A stretch of DNA of 64,000 nt from Koleobacter methoxysyntrophicus (GTDB lineage: Bacteria > Bacillota > Thermosediminibacteria > Koleobacterales > Koleobacteraceae). Both the position numbers and the translations under genes were made by a program. Positions 24,292 through 33,998 of this stretch are shown here, piece after piece. The stretch covers positions 1,206,001 to 1,270,000 of the forward strand of contig NZ_CP059066.1 in the NCBI RefSeq assembly GCF_017301615.1. The letters are read 5' to 3'. Positions within the stretch are counted from its first letter, which is position 1; each line of letters starts with the position of its first letter. The notes beneath the pieces are model-generated. The model saw only the letters and a list, made by a program, of their open reading frames with translations. It was not told where the DNA came from and did no database searches.

Positions 24292-25938
24292 ATGTTTATA
24301 ACTATCAAAGAGATACTGGCGCTACCGCTTTTTAGAGAATCGAAGGTTATTGCCGGTGAAAATTCTGTAAATAGAAGGGTTCAATGGGTAGTTTCCGTAT
24401 ATAACAGCCATTTTTTCAGTCAGGTGAAACAGGATTATTTAGCAGTCGTACCAAATTATATTTTAAATGATATCAATATTGAAAGATATTTGAAAGACGA
24501 AACAATAGCAGGGTCTTTTTCCGGTCTTTTGATTCACGGCAGGGCATCTCCCGAAAGGAAAAAGAAGTTAATTGATTTCACCCGGGAATACGGGTGCCCT
24601 GTCATAGAGATACCCGATACCATAAATTTTTCCCTTATTGCAAAAACCATATTAAATGAGATCACAGCCAGACAGGTATCCTTTCTGCAATATTCTGAGA
24701 CCCTTGATTATCAATTATCAAAAGCAATACTCCACAACCAGGGATTGAATAAAATTGCTAAGACCCTTGCCGATTCGATAGGAAGGAAGGTAAGGATTTT
24801 CGATAATGAATTTAATATTATTACCTCTGCAAGTCCTAAGGATACAGATGGTGCGGATTATTACCCAATATCTGCTATAGAATGTCAAAAGGAAGTTAGC
24901 GCATTAGTTGAAAGCAGGCTTATAGAAAAAGTAAGGGGATCTAAAATACCGTTGAAAATACTTACCATGGATAAGAAGGGAATCCCGAAGCAGCTGATAT
25001 GTAAAATCCATGCCGAAGATCAGGAGCTTGGTTATATTTCTGTACTGCAGGGAGAAAAGCAGTTTACTGAATTCGACCTCATTACTGTGAACCATACTGC
25101 AGCAATTATTGGATTAGAATTACTAAAAAATAAAACCCTTATGTATACCGTTACCGATACTACAAGCCGATTTATTTCGGAAATTTTAACGGCACCGAAA
25201 ACTGACACAAACGAATTAAAGGAAAAAGTCCATTATCTTGGTTTAAGTATGGTCCAGAAATACCTGCTTCTATCAATTGATTTCTATAACGGAAAAAGGG
25301 ACTTTATTATTGCAAAATTAAAACAGGACTTAGGCGATATGTTTTTTCCCATAATCGGATGTGTAGACGATATACTTGTAGTTCTTTTCCCTCTCAATGA
25401 GGATTATGAATTTAAAGCAATCAGTGAAAGACTTACAAAAAAGCATAAGAGTTTTATTGAAAAAGGCTTGAATATTTCAATAGGGGTAAGTGTCCAACCA
25501 AGGAAGTTATTAGATTTAAAGGAATCCTATAAAGAAGCGTGCAGTGCTCTTAAAATCGGCAGGGAAATATTCGGTGAGGGGTTTGTTGTTTTTTATGATG
25601 ATGTAAGGATTTATGACCTTCTGCTTAATGTTTCCAATAGGGAACTGCTTACGGAGTTAAAAAACAGATATATAAAAAAGCTTGTTGATTACGATGCCGC
25701 AAATTTATCAGATCTGGTCCATACCCTGGAGGTTTTTTTGCATAATCACTTGAACTATACGCGCACATCAAATGACCTATTTATACACCGACAGACCTTG
25801 AGATACCGTCTGCAAAGGATAAAAGAAATCCTCAATATTGATTTTAACAGATATACGGATGTCCTTGGCATGGAATTAGCTTTAATGGTAAATAATCTGG
25901 ACAAAAAAGGAGGGGTGGATCGGGATGGTAAAAGATAA
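24292..25938 (+). CDS. PucR-family transcriptional regulator
   Basis: 548 aa from ATG 24292, GAGGTGG 8 nt upstream. The N-terminal PucR domain starts ITIKEILALPLFRESKVIAG; a middle GAF-like region follows; the C-terminal helix-turn-helix (HTH_30) is in LNYTRTSNDLFIHRQTLRYRLQRIKEIL. Such proteins sense purine, amino-acid or peptide metabolites and activate neighbouring catabolic genes. The last 14 nt overlap the oppA-like gene, so it is probably co-transcribed with, and controls, the importer. Confidence 0.88.
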   Translation: MFITIKEILALPLFRESKVIAGENSVNRRVQWVVSVYNSHFFSQVKQDYLAVVPNYILNDINIERYLKDETIAGSFSGLLIHGRASPERKKKLIDFTREYGCPVIEIPDTINFSLIAKTILNEITARQVSFLQYSETLDYQLSKAILHNQGLNKIAKTLADSIGRKVRIFDNEFNIITSASPKDTDGADYYPISAIECQKEVSALVESRLIEKVRGSKIPLKILTMDKKGIPKQLICKIHAEDQELGYISVLQGEKQFTEFDLITVNHTAAIIGLELLKNKTLMYTVTDTTSRFISEILTAPKTDTNELKEKVHYLGLSMVQKYLLLSIDFYNGKRDFIIAKLKQDLGDMFFPIIGCVDDILVVLFPLNEDYEFKAISERLTKKHKSFIEKGLNISIGVSVQPRKLLDLKESYKEACSALKIGREIFGEGFVVFYDDVRIYDLLLNVSNRELLTELKNRYIKKLVDYDAANLSDLVHTLEVFLHNHLNYTRTSNDLFIHRQTLRYRLQRIKEILNIDFNRYTDVLGMELALMVNNLDKKGGVDRDGKR

Positions 25939-27544
25939 GCTGAAAACCTTAATCGGTGTTTTGATCATATTATCTACTGTTTTCCTTTTTAGTAGCTGTA
26001 ACGAGGCCAGACGAACAGAAAACACATTGATTGTTGGCTGGGCTACTCCTGTTCATTCATTGAATCCAATTTTAACACCTTCTATAACCTGGCCTGATGG
26101 ACTATGGTCTGCTATTGATATGATATATGATACCCTAATAATGTATGACACAGATCTTAACCCGATTCCCGGTTTGGCTAAAAGCTGGTATGTTGAGGAC
26201 GATGGTATCACATGGATCTTAAGATTGCAGGAAGGGGTTAAATGGCATGATGGGATGCCCTTCTCTGCGGAGGATGTTAAGTTTACCCTTGATTTTATAA
26301 AACAAGAGGGATTAAACACCTTTGACATGTACATAAAGTATATAGAGCAGGTAGAAATTATTGATGATTTTACAGTTAAGATAGTAACGGCCGTTCCCAT
26401 ATCCAATATGGAAAATAACCTGATGTGGATTCCGATTCTCCCCCAACATATCTGGAGAAATATAGACTTTAAAGAAATAAAGAACTTAAACATTCAAAAC
26501 CCTGTAGGGACGGGGGCTTTTAAATTAAAGGAAATGAAAAAGGGTGAATTTATAATCTTTGAAGCAAATAAAGAGTATTATAAGGGATCACCTAAAGTAG
26601 ATTTTGTAATATTTAAATTTTACAGCAATGATGACGCGGTTATTAGGGCCCTTAAAAGGAAGGAAATAGATTTCGCAACCAGGGTCCCTCCCGCCATGAT
26701 AAGCTATTTGAAGGAGGAAAAAGATATTGAGATAGATGTGGCAAAATCCTTTAATCTAATTTACGTTATGATTAATTCTTATAAAAATGGGAAGCAGCAC
26801 CCTGCCTTAATGGACATACGGGTGAGGAAGGCTATTGCTCATGGGATTGATAAGGATGGAATTATTGATATAATCTTAAATGGCTATGCTGATAAAGCGG
26901 ATAGTATAATCCCTCCTTTTTCGGAATGGCATAACAAAAACCTAAAAAAGTATGATTTTAATTTAGATAAAGCGGCTCGTATCCTTGATGAAGCCGGCTA
27001 CGTGGATAAAAACGGTGACGGCATCAGAGAAGGTGCCGACGGTCTACCTCTAGATTTTAGACTGTACGTTGCCAAAGATATCTGCCCCGGAATTACAAGG
27101 ATTTCAGAAATGATAAAAAAAGATCTGCGTAAAATAGGGATAAAAGTGGAACCTACCGCAATGACAAGTAATGCTATGTCGGGTGTGGTGCTGTCGGATT
27201 ATGATTTTGACCTGGCTATCTGGCACTGGTGGCAGGATCCGGATCCCTCATTTATTCTTAGTGTATTGACTTCTGAACAAATTCATATATGGAATGATTG
27301 CGGTTATATGAACCCGGATTATGACAGCCTTTTTTTAAAACAATACGTAGAGTTAGATAAAGAGTTGCGTAAGGAAACGGTTTTCAGGATGCAGGAAATA
27401 ATCAATGATGACCTGCCCTATATTGTTCTGTTCTATAGACGAATTGCCCGGGCATACAGAACGGATATGTTTGAGGGTTTTACACCTATGACTGAGGGTG
27501 TGATTAACTATACCTTAACTTTTAAAAATATGAGGAGGAAGTAG
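25925..27544 (+). CDS. Peptide ABC transporter, substrate-binding lipoprotein
   Basis: 539 aa. Signal peptide with lipobox FLFSSC (about residue 25). The OppA/DppA (SBP_bac_5) fold is shown by GLAKSWYVEDDGITWILRLQEGVKWHDGMPFSAEDVKF and the later DIRVRKAIAHGIDKDGII. GGAGGGG upstream of ATG 25925. It captures an oligopeptide, dipeptide or similar solute outside the membrane for the two permeases that follow. Confidence 0.92.
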   Translation: MVKDKLKTLIGVLIILSTVFLFSSCNEARRTENTLIVGWATPVHSLNPILTPSITWPDGLWSAIDMIYDTLIMYDTDLNPIPGLAKSWYVEDDGITWILRLQEGVKWHDGMPFSAEDVKFTLDFIKQEGLNTFDMYIKYIEQVEIIDDFTVKIVTAVPISNMENNLMWIPILPQHIWRNIDFKEIKNLNIQNPVGTGAFKLKEMKKGEFIIFEANKEYYKGSPKVDFVIFKFYSNDDAVIRALKRKEIDFATRVPPAMISYLKEEKDIEIDVAKSFNLIYVMINSYKNGKQHPALMDIRVRKAIAHGIDKDGIIDIILNGYADKADSIIPPFSEWHNKNLKKYDFNLDKAARILDEAGYVDKNGDGIREGADGLPLDFRLYVAKDICPGITRISEMIKKDLRKIGIKVEPTAMTSNAMSGVVLSDYDFDLAIWHWWQDPDPSFILSVLTSEQIHIWNDCGYMNPDYDSLFLKQYVELDKELRKETVFRMQEIINDDLPYIVLFYRRIARAYRTDMFEGFTPMTEGVINYTLTFKNMRRK

Positions 27545-27545
27545 G

Positions 27546-28508
27546 GTGAAAAGGTTTTTGAGAAAACCATCGGTTATTTTAAAGAGGTTATATGCGGCGC
27601 TGATTACGATTCTTGTTGTTATAATACTGACTTTCCTCCTTTTCAGGATTCTTCCCGCCCGGGGGTTTGAATTATTTGTAAATGATGTACGCCTGGGGCC
27701 GAAAGATGAACAAAACTTAAAGCTTCTGTTCGGGTTTAATAGATCGGTGGTAATTCAGATGGTCTTATATTTTAAAAATGTATTTTTGGGGAATTTTGGC
27801 ATATCTTACATTTATAAGGAACCTGTTTTTGAAATAATTATAGCTCGAATGAAATACTCCCTTCTCCTGCTTGCAGTTGCCCAGATTACGGCGATTTTAA
27901 TGGCTGCTGTTTTCAGCATACTTTCAGTTTGGAGGGTTGGAAGAACTGCCGATAATTTCCTTACTAAAACATCCTTATTGTTAATATCTATTCCTCCTTT
28001 TTGGCTGGGATTGGTATTTATCATAATTTTTCTTGATCTTCTTCCCACATCTAATGTGTGTGACATCGGTGTTGTTCAGAATAATGGGTCTGTATTTCTC
28101 AATATAGTTAAGCATTCTTTTCTTCCTGTATTATCGTTAACTATGATTTTATATGGAGAGTATATGCTGTTCAACAGAAGCTCAATACTTGAAACATTGA
28201 AGGAAGATTATATCCTGGCTGTAAGAGGAAGGGGTCTTGATTTGTTCAGGATTATAAAAAACCATGTGCTTAGAAATACCGTCATTTCTATGCTTACAGT
28301 GGTAACTATAAATACAGGCATTCTAATTGCAGCAATGATACAAATCGAAACGGTGTTTTCATGGCCTGGAATAGGTATGCTGATGTATGAAGCGATAAAC
28401 CAAAGGGATTATCCGCTTATTCAGGGTATTATACTAATTATAGGGTTTGGCGTAGCTGTTTTCAATATGCTGGTGCAGATTGTTAAAGACATCCTGGAAG
28501 GATGCTGA
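27546..28508 (+). CDS. Peptide ABC transporter permease (OppB/DppB-like)
   Basis: 320 aa from GTG 27546, with GAGGAGG upstream; 1 nt after the previous stop. About six transmembrane segments, the long periplasmic loop with PARGFELFVNDVRLGPKDEQ, and the EAA-type cytoplasmic loop DYILAVRGRGLDLFRIIKNHVLRNT that contacts the ATPases. The first permease of the importer. Confidence 0.92.
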   Translation: MKRFLRKPSVILKRLYAALITILVVIILTFLLFRILPARGFELFVNDVRLGPKDEQNLKLLFGFNRSVVIQMVLYFKNVFLGNFGISYIYKEPVFEIIIARMKYSLLLLAVAQITAILMAAVFSILSVWRVGRTADNFLTKTSLLLISIPPFWLGLVFIIIFLDLLPTSNVCDIGVVQNNGSVFLNIVKHSFLPVLSLTMILYGEYMLFNRSSILETLKEDYILAVRGRGLDLFRIIKNHVLRNTVISMLTVVTINTGILIAAMIQIETVFSWPGIGMLMYEAINQRDYPLIQGIILIIGFGVAVFNMLVQIVKDILEGC

Positions 28509-28528
28509 AACGAGAAAGGGGAAAGAAG

Positions 28529-29425
28529 ATGTTTTTGAACGGCAATCCGGTTTTTATTGAAAATTTGAGAGGAATATTGAAACAGATATATATAAATAAA
28601 AATGCCCTTACAGGCCTTATAATTCTTTCAGCAGTCCTTGCTGTAAGTGTTTTTGCCCCTTTTTTAACCGCACATGACCCGTGGGAATTCGGAGAAAGGG
28701 GAGAGGTCCTCAAACCCCCGGATAAGGCTAATTTTATGGGAACTGATGAGGTAGGAAGAGATATCTGGACCCAGTTTATTTATGGTGGACGGATAACACT
28801 GATTGTTGCTTTTATTGCATCTTTGATTTCATTGACAATAGGCACATTTGTTGGTATAGTTTTTGGTTATTTTAATAACTTTTTAACCGCTGTTTTATCT
28901 CGGATGACTGAAGTGTTTCTAGTTTTACCCCAGCTTCCCCTAATGATAGCTTTCTCTATTTTGTTTAAGCCGAGCATAACCAGTGTTATTCTTGTAATCG
29001 GCCTTATTAGCTGGAGTTCCACAGCAAAACTTGTGGGTTCCAGAGTAATGAAAGTTAAGGAATATAAATATATCAAAAGACTGAAAGGTATGGGGGCAGG
29101 AGACTTTTATATAATATGCAATTATATTATACCGGAAATTTTGCCAAGGATTTTCATAAGCTCTATTTTCATATTTTCTTTTGCAGTAATTTCAGAATCT
29201 ACCCTCAGCTTTTTAGGTTTGGGTGACCCCAATTATATAACATGGGGTATGATGCTCAGGTACGCTTTCAGTTCCGGAGCCGTTTCGATAAGGGCATATT
29301 GGTATATCATTCCTCCGGGTTTAGGGATTACCCTTGTATCTTTCGGCTTTAATCTTCTGGGTCACAGCTTGATCGGGATATTTAACAGCAGTTTAAGGCT
29401 GCACCACTTAAATTACAGGGAATAG
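28529..29425 (+). CDS. Peptide ABC transporter permease (OppC/DppC-like)
   Basis: 298 aa from ATG 28529 (GAAAGGGG 7 nt upstream). An earlier in-frame ATG 28502 would overlap oppB but has no spaced ribosome binding site. The OppC N-terminal extension, the LKPPDKANFMGTDEVGRDIWTQFIYGGR segment typical of DppC/OppC and six membrane helices are present. Second permease. Confidence 0.92.
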   Translation: MFLNGNPVFIENLRGILKQIYINKNALTGLIILSAVLAVSVFAPFLTAHDPWEFGERGEVLKPPDKANFMGTDEVGRDIWTQFIYGGRITLIVAFIASLISLTIGTFVGIVFGYFNNFLTAVLSRMTEVFLVLPQLPLMIAFSILFKPSITSVILVIGLISWSSTAKLVGSRVMKVKEYKYIKRLKGMGAGDFYIICNYIIPEILPRIFISSIFIFSFAVISESTLSFLGLGDPNYITWGMMLRYAFSSGAVSIRAYWYIIPPGLGITLVSFGFNLLGHSLIGIFNSSLRLHHLNYRE

Positions 29426-29437
29426 AAGGTGTTCTTT

Positions 29438-30421
29438 ATGTGTGTTCTGAAGGTCGAAAAGCTTTCCTTAAATTACAATCTTAATAAAAAAGAAATTGTA
29501 GCCGTTCGTGATGTCTCCTTTTCCCTTGAAAAGGGAAGAACTGTGGGGATTTTTGGGGAAACCGGTTCGGGGAAATCAAGCATAGGGCTGGCTATAATGG
29601 GGCTGCTCCCTTTAAACAGCAGTATAATTAGCGGCAAAATTATATATAAAGGGAAGAATCTCCTGAACTTAAAGGAAAAAGAGATTAATCAGATTAGGGG
29701 GAAGGGGATTTTCTTGATAATGCAGGGAGGTCGTGAATTATTTGACCCTACTTTAAGTATCAGACAGCACCTTGAAGAGGTTTTAAATGCACGGAGCCAG
29801 ATGACCGGAGAAGAGGTAGCGGTGAAAATCCTTGAGTTTTTTGAAATCCTTATGATAGAAAAAGATGTTTTAAATGCTATGCCTTCTGAACTCAGTGAAG
29901 GAACCCTTCAAAAGATACTGATATCCATGGCATTGATGAACAAACCCGAAATCCTAATAGCAGACGAACCCACGAGTAATTTAGATATGATTAACCAGTA
30001 CCGTGTTTTGAAAGAAATAAGAAGATTTCAAACCAGGCATGATATGGGTTTAATCTTTATTACCCATGATTTATCTATCATAGCAAATATAGCTGATGAT
30101 GTTCTGGTAATGTATGGTGGTGAAATTGTAGAAAAGGGAGATATATATAAGGTTTTTTTAAATCCCGGTCATCCCTATACAAAAAGATTATTGGCTGCCT
30201 TTCCAACACTGGATAATTATAAAAAGGACCTCGAATTTATTCCGGGGAATCTCCCGGCAGGGGATAATCTTCCTACGGGCTGTATATTTCATCCCCGTTG
30301 TGTTTACTGTCAGGAAAAATGCAGAAAAGAGAGGCCTTTCCTCAGCAAATTAGCAGATAATCATTATGTAATGTGCCATTTTGTAAACGAGATTCAACAG
30401 TGGAGTGATAACGTTGTTTGA
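29438..30421 (+). CDS. Peptide ABC transporter ATPase (OppD/DppD-like), altered signature motif
   Basis: 327 aa from ATG 29438, AGAAGGT 7 nt upstream. Walker A is GETGSGKSS, Walker B ILIADEPTSNLD with catalytic Glu, H-loop FITHD. The C-signature, normally LSGGQ, is LSEGT (PSELSEGTLQKILI). The C-terminal oligopeptide domain with GCIFHPRC.YC..KC is present. Its own catalytic residues are intact, but the site completed by its signature motif is weak. This complements the defects in OppF. Confidence 0.9.
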   Translation: MCVLKVEKLSLNYNLNKKEIVAVRDVSFSLEKGRTVGIFGETGSGKSSIGLAIMGLLPLNSSIISGKIIYKGKNLLNLKEKEINQIRGKGIFLIMQGGRELFDPTLSIRQHLEEVLNARSQMTGEEVAVKILEFFEILMIEKDVLNAMPSELSEGTLQKILISMALMNKPEILIADEPTSNLDMINQYRVLKEIRRFQTRHDMGLIFITHDLSIIANIADDVLVMYGGEIVEKGDIYKVFLNPGHPYTKRLLAAFPTLDNYKKDLEFIPGNLPAGDNLPTGCIFHPRCVYCQEKCRKERPFLSKLADNHYVMCHFVNEIQQWSDNVV

Positions 30422-31211
30422 TAAAGTATTACTAACCGTAAACAAAATTACCAAAATATATAAAGCACCCGATAATTCACCTGTTAGGGCAGTGGATGAT
30501 GTATGTTTTTTTGTGAAGGAGGGAGAAGTTCTAACCCTTGTCGGGGGGAGCGGATCCGGGAAAACGACTATAGCACTATGTATATTGGGTTTAATCAGAC
30601 CGGACAGCGGTGAAATCTATTATAGAAGCAAAGATATTTTTGCAATTCCCAAAAAGCAATTAGGCAGGGAAATATCCTTTATATTTCAAAACCCTTATGA
30701 GTATCTAAATCCTTATAGTACGGTCGTCAATGTTTTATCTGAAACTTTAAATGTAGTTGGTATTTCTTTAGATCCAGAAGAAAAAAGAAAAAGAATAAAT
30801 GAAACCATGAAAATGGTAGGTTTAAGACCAATGGAAAGTTACGCAGACCGGTATGTTTACCAATTAAGCGGTGGTCAAAAACAGAAACTAGCTGTAGCCA
30901 GTGCCCTTGTATTAAAACCAAAATTAGTTATTGCAGACAATCCGGTAAGCATGCTGGATATTTCTATCAGGAATGAAGTGCTGAACATAATAAAAGCTAT
31001 TAACCGGGACCAGGGAATAAGCTTTTTATTTATTACCAATGACCTTAGAATTGCTTCCCATATTTCTGATAGGATTGCGGTAATTGTCAATGGCAGAATG
31101 GTTGAAACAGGTACCCCTGAACAGATTATTAAGAATCCATCCCACCCTTTTACTAAGAGTCTGACATCTTCAATTTTGGGTATAGACCCCAATTCAAGGA
31201 TTTTATACTAA
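30414..31211 (+). CDS. Peptide ABC transporter ATPase (OppF/DppF-like), degenerate catalytic site
   Basis: 265 aa from TTG 30414 (GGAG 8 nt upstream); GTG 30405 is an alternative. Walker A GGSGSGKTT and signature YQLSGGQKQ are canonical, but Walker B is LVIADNPVSMLD (catalytic Glu replaced by Asn) and the H-loop is FITND (His replaced by Asn). It should bind ATP but hydrolyse it poorly. Together with OppD this makes one consensus and one degenerate site. Confidence 0.88.
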   Translation: MFDKVLLTVNKITKIYKAPDNSPVRAVDDVCFFVKEGEVLTLVGGSGSGKTTIALCILGLIRPDSGEIYYRSKDIFAIPKKQLGREISFIFQNPYEYLNPYSTVVNVLSETLNVVGISLDPEEKRKRINETMKMVGLRPMESYADRYVYQLSGGQKQKLAVASALVLKPKLVIADNPVSMLDISIRNEVLNIIKAINRDQGISFLFITNDLRIASHISDRIAVIVNGRMVETGTPEQIIKNPSHPFTKSLTSSILGIDPNSRILY

Positions 31212-31256
31212 TTATAAAGAAATAAGGCTTCGGAATACAGAAAAATTTAAAACGGC

Positions 31257-32993
31257 TCAGCCCCGGGCTACTATAACCCCTTCCATCTTCTGTCCGTCGA
31301 AATATGCCCCGAAGTTCCCTTTATAGATTCTCACTGCAGGGTGATCGGTCTTTTCAAAGGGGGTTTCCTTAAACCACTGTTCATTAATGAAATTGGTCTC
31401 TATGAAATCGAAAACAGGCATATATAATACACCATCTACATCGAGATCGGCAAAGAAATGGGTGCCGTAAGACAGTTCGGGCACGAAGTTCTGCTTTTTG
31501 ATCCCCAGTTCCACAAGGACACTGCAGTTTGAAATCTCGTTATAGTTCACAGGGACCCCGAGCAGCTTATTGCTGGAACCCCAGCGCCCCGGCCCTACCA
31601 GGATGTAGTTTTCACCTTCCAGACTGCTGTTTATCCTTCCGATTTCCCTGGCTACGAAATATTTATCGGCACTTGCATAATATTCATCATGGTCTACATA
31701 TACCAGGTACCTGACATTTTCTCTCTGGCCGTTTGTAAGCATTCTGTCCCCCTTTAAGAGAACAGCTTCACCTTCGGATAGTGGAGGGACTTTGACCCTT
31801 CTGTAATCCTCGTAACTGCTCAGGGGTCTTGCCTGGATGAGGCCGAATACCTTCTCCGACGTTTCATAGGTGAATTCAATGTCAACAGGGGTCCCCATTT
31901 CCCTTTCTAGAACCTTAAAAAGGGCCTCAATGATTTGGAAGAATTCGGGGTTCTTTTTGGGGAAGGTATTAAAGGTGAATATCAGCTTGTCGCCCTTTGG
32001 CAGGGTTGACGGCAGCAGTAAGACGTCCTTTATCCGGTTTTCTGCAGAATCGTACATCTGCACGAATTGACGGAAATTCTCGTGTTTTTTAAGTGTGTTA
32101 ATTCGCTCATTTATATTAAAGGAGATGACTTCTCCCGTCTTCATATCGATAGAGTCATAGGTCTCCTGGGAGTATTTGGCTATCTCCCAGGTATTGTTTC
32201 CCTCAGGGGAGAGGGCAAGATTTGTCAGGGAATAGGTTTTTGCATAACCCCTGCCGGTGCATTTTGTGCCCAGTCCGAAGACCATCCGGATAACTCCGTC
32301 TTCCTGTTTAATCCTTTCGGACCATCTCCTGTAATTACGGGAAAAAGCCACACCGGCTATTTCGGGGTAAAAAAAACCTTCCCTTTCTTTGCCCAGAAGT
32401 CTCTGGACAATTATGGCCATTTTTTCGCCTTTGAGGTTGTGCTTTTTTCTGTAGGCAGCGGCATTGGGGCCGTAGGTGCTGGCAAACACCTTTTTAATGG
32501 CCGTTTCAAGCTGGTTAAGCCTTTCGTCCATAGACCCTCTATTGGTTATATATGTTGTGAGATACTTGCCTGCAAATGCGTATTTCAGGCTGTCCTCCAG
32601 AAGAGAGGACGACCTTACTGCCAGGGGATAATCCATCTGGACCAGGATTTTTTGGAAATCGGTTTTTCGGGAATCCCTGAAGTCACCTTTAAGGAATGAG
32701 TTTTCAAGGTCTTCAAATGTTATTTCCCTTTTTTCCGATTTAGCGATTTCATTCCGGAGATTGTTGTCATCTATAAATTCATCAAATATTTCCGTTGTTA
32801 TAAAGAAACTGTCGGGAATAACCACATTGTTGAAAATGGGGTTATCTTCCGAAATCAGCACTTCCTTTGCAAAGAACAGACCCCTGGCTTTACCCCCTAT
32901 AGAACCGTTCCCGAGGGTTAGGCTTCTGTATCCTTCTAATTCCATCAGGTTAAATTTCATAAAATTTTCCAAATTCCTCTGGCTGATGATCAT
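31257..32993 (-). CDS. Orphan PEP/pyruvate-binding (PPDK_N) domain protein
   Basis: 578 aa, with GGAGG 6 nt before the start. The N-terminal two thirds are a PPDK/PEP-synthase ATP-grasp domain (GNGSIGGKARGLFFAKE, YPLAVRSSSLLEDS, VFGLGTKCTGRGYAKTYSL, TPVDIEFTYE). The C-terminal part carries ILVGPGRWGSSNKLLGVPVNY and GTHFFADLDVDG. The phosphohistidine swivel and PEP-utilising domains of PEP synthase are absent, so it cannot catalyse the full reaction. Related stand-alone proteins occur beside response regulators; none is seen here. Function unknown. Confidence 0.85.
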   Translation of the reverse strand: MIISQRNLENFMKFNLMELEGYRSLTLGNGSIGGKARGLFFAKEVLISEDNPIFNNVVIPDSFFITTEIFDEFIDDNNLRNEIAKSEKREITFEDLENSFLKGDFRDSRKTDFQKILVQMDYPLAVRSSSLLEDSLKYAFAGKYLTTYITNRGSMDERLNQLETAIKKVFASTYGPNAAAYRKKHNLKGEKMAIIVQRLLGKEREGFFYPEIAGVAFSRNYRRWSERIKQEDGVIRMVFGLGTKCTGRGYAKTYSLTNLALSPEGNNTWEIAKYSQETYDSIDMKTGEVISFNINERINTLKKHENFRQFVQMYDSAENRIKDVLLLPSTLPKGDKLIFTFNTFPKKNPEFFQIIEALFKVLEREMGTPVDIEFTYETSEKVFGLIQARPLSSYEDYRRVKVPPLSEGEAVLLKGDRMLTNGQRENVRYLVYVDHDEYYASADKYFVAREIGRINSSLEGENYILVGPGRWGSSNKLLGVPVNYNEISNCSVLVELGIKKQNFVPELSYGTHFFADLDVDGVLYMPVFDFIETNFINEQWFKETPFEKTDHPAVRIYKGNFGAYFDGQKMEGVIVARG

Positions 32994-33113
32994 AAACAGC
33001 CTCCTTTCACCCCGATTATATGCTTAAAAGTAAAGGGAAAGAACTTGTTGACACAGGATTACGTCAAAGTCCAATTTAACAATAGACAAATAAAGGGATA
33101 AAAATACTACTGT

Positions 33114-33150
33114 CTTTTTCTTTATGATCAGATAAAATATAAAGAAAAAG
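33114..33150. repeat. 12-bp inverted repeat at the HEPN truncation point
   Basis: CTTTTTCTTTAT (33114-33125) and ATAAAGAAAAAG (33139-33150) are perfect complements. The HEPN homology on the minus strand ends just before it. Confidence 0.6.
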
Positions 33151-33313
33151 GAACGGTTCGAGCGAAAAAAGGGCGGTACATGGAATAGTAAAGTCTATTT
33201 ACGGTTGCCGGATACTTTTCGCCCTTGAAACACCACAGTGCTTCCTCCCATGCTTCCCGCGCTTTTTCCATCTTTGCTCTGGCAAGGTCATGTTTTAATT
33301 GTATATCACTCAT
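33128..33313 (-). pseudogene. Truncated HEPN-domain gene
   Basis: The first ~47 residues (LARAKMEKAREAWEEALWCF, then PATVNRLYYSMY) are the start of a HEPN protein of the COG1895 type. After YYSMY the sequence becomes unrelated and stops at 33128. The second half with the RNase-type motif is missing, so the pair with the MNT gene is broken. The start overlaps the MNT stop (TGATG). Confidence 0.7.
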
Positions 33314-33654
33314 CAGATAACCACCCCGTCAGTTTGCACGTTTCTGTAAAAAGCATCTGCCTGAAATAAAGGAGAAGTAAATTCTTGAATGTCGCAGGGA
33401 AGCGCGATCAAATCTACATCTTCTTCCAAACTCACGTTATAAGCTTCGTCAATAATTGTTTCACGAATGTTTCTATCCAACTTTTCTACGACGACCAAAA
33501 GGTCAATGTCGGATTCTTCTCCTGCAGTACCCCTGGCCTGAGACCCAAAAAGAATGACAGTTTTGACAGGAATGGTTTTCTCCCTAAGCCGTTGAACGTA
33601 TTTTTTGGTAACTTTCGATATCTTAGGGTTTAGAATTTTATTATTCGAAGTCAT
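33313..33654 (-). CDS. MNT nucleotidyltransferase (COG1708-like)
   Basis: 113 aa from the second ATG (33654), which has AGGGG at a proper distance; the first ATG at 33660 is too close. Motif VILFGSQARGTAGEESDIDLLVVV with the GS and DxD residues. Order MNT then HEPN is the reverse of the pair at 9.9 kb, so this is a different subtype. With the HEPN partner truncated it is an orphan antitoxin-like enzyme. Confidence 0.8.
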   Translation of the reverse strand: MTSNNKILNPKISKVTKKYVQRLREKTIPVKTVILFGSQARGTAGEESDIDLLVVVEKLDRNIRETIIDEAYNVSLEEDVDLIALPCDIQEFTSPLFQADAFYRNVQTDGVVI

Positions 33655-33660
33655 ATCCAT

Positions 33661-33998
33661 ACCCCTACTTTCAAAATCTTACGAGTAAGCATGCCTCCAC
33701 TAAAACCATGGCATTACCAACCAATTTCTGGTACCATTATATCATAGATACGGAAGCTTGGAAAGGGCTGCTCCTTTAAGGTGTGATAGTTATTGTCAGA
33801 TATGGCTTTAATAGTGCCTGCCGGGTAAACTGGAAAAACGCTGGCACATACCGGAGATAGACATCCTGGCCGCCCTGACAATCCTGACCATCCTGGCCGA
33901 GATTGCCCTGGTCTGCTACTTTGCCCGAAGTTTGTAAGGTGAAAAATATGTAATTTTGAACCCTCATCTTTTTAAGGTGAAGGTTATTTGACGCTTAC
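33661..33998. other. Decayed intergenic stretch
   Basis: No complete gene. On the plus strand about 33823-33937 reads a 36-residue tail (LEKRWHIPEIDILAALTILT...) with a leucine-rich, membrane-like segment and then a stop, preceded by an in-frame stop: possibly the 3' remnant of an unknown gene. Confidence 0.3.

Noticed and set aside
33114-33180. A third RAYT-type palindrome (GGAACGGTTCGAG)
   Set aside because: Only the short ACGGTTC core is shared and the flanking arms differ from the 7173 and 8011 repeats.
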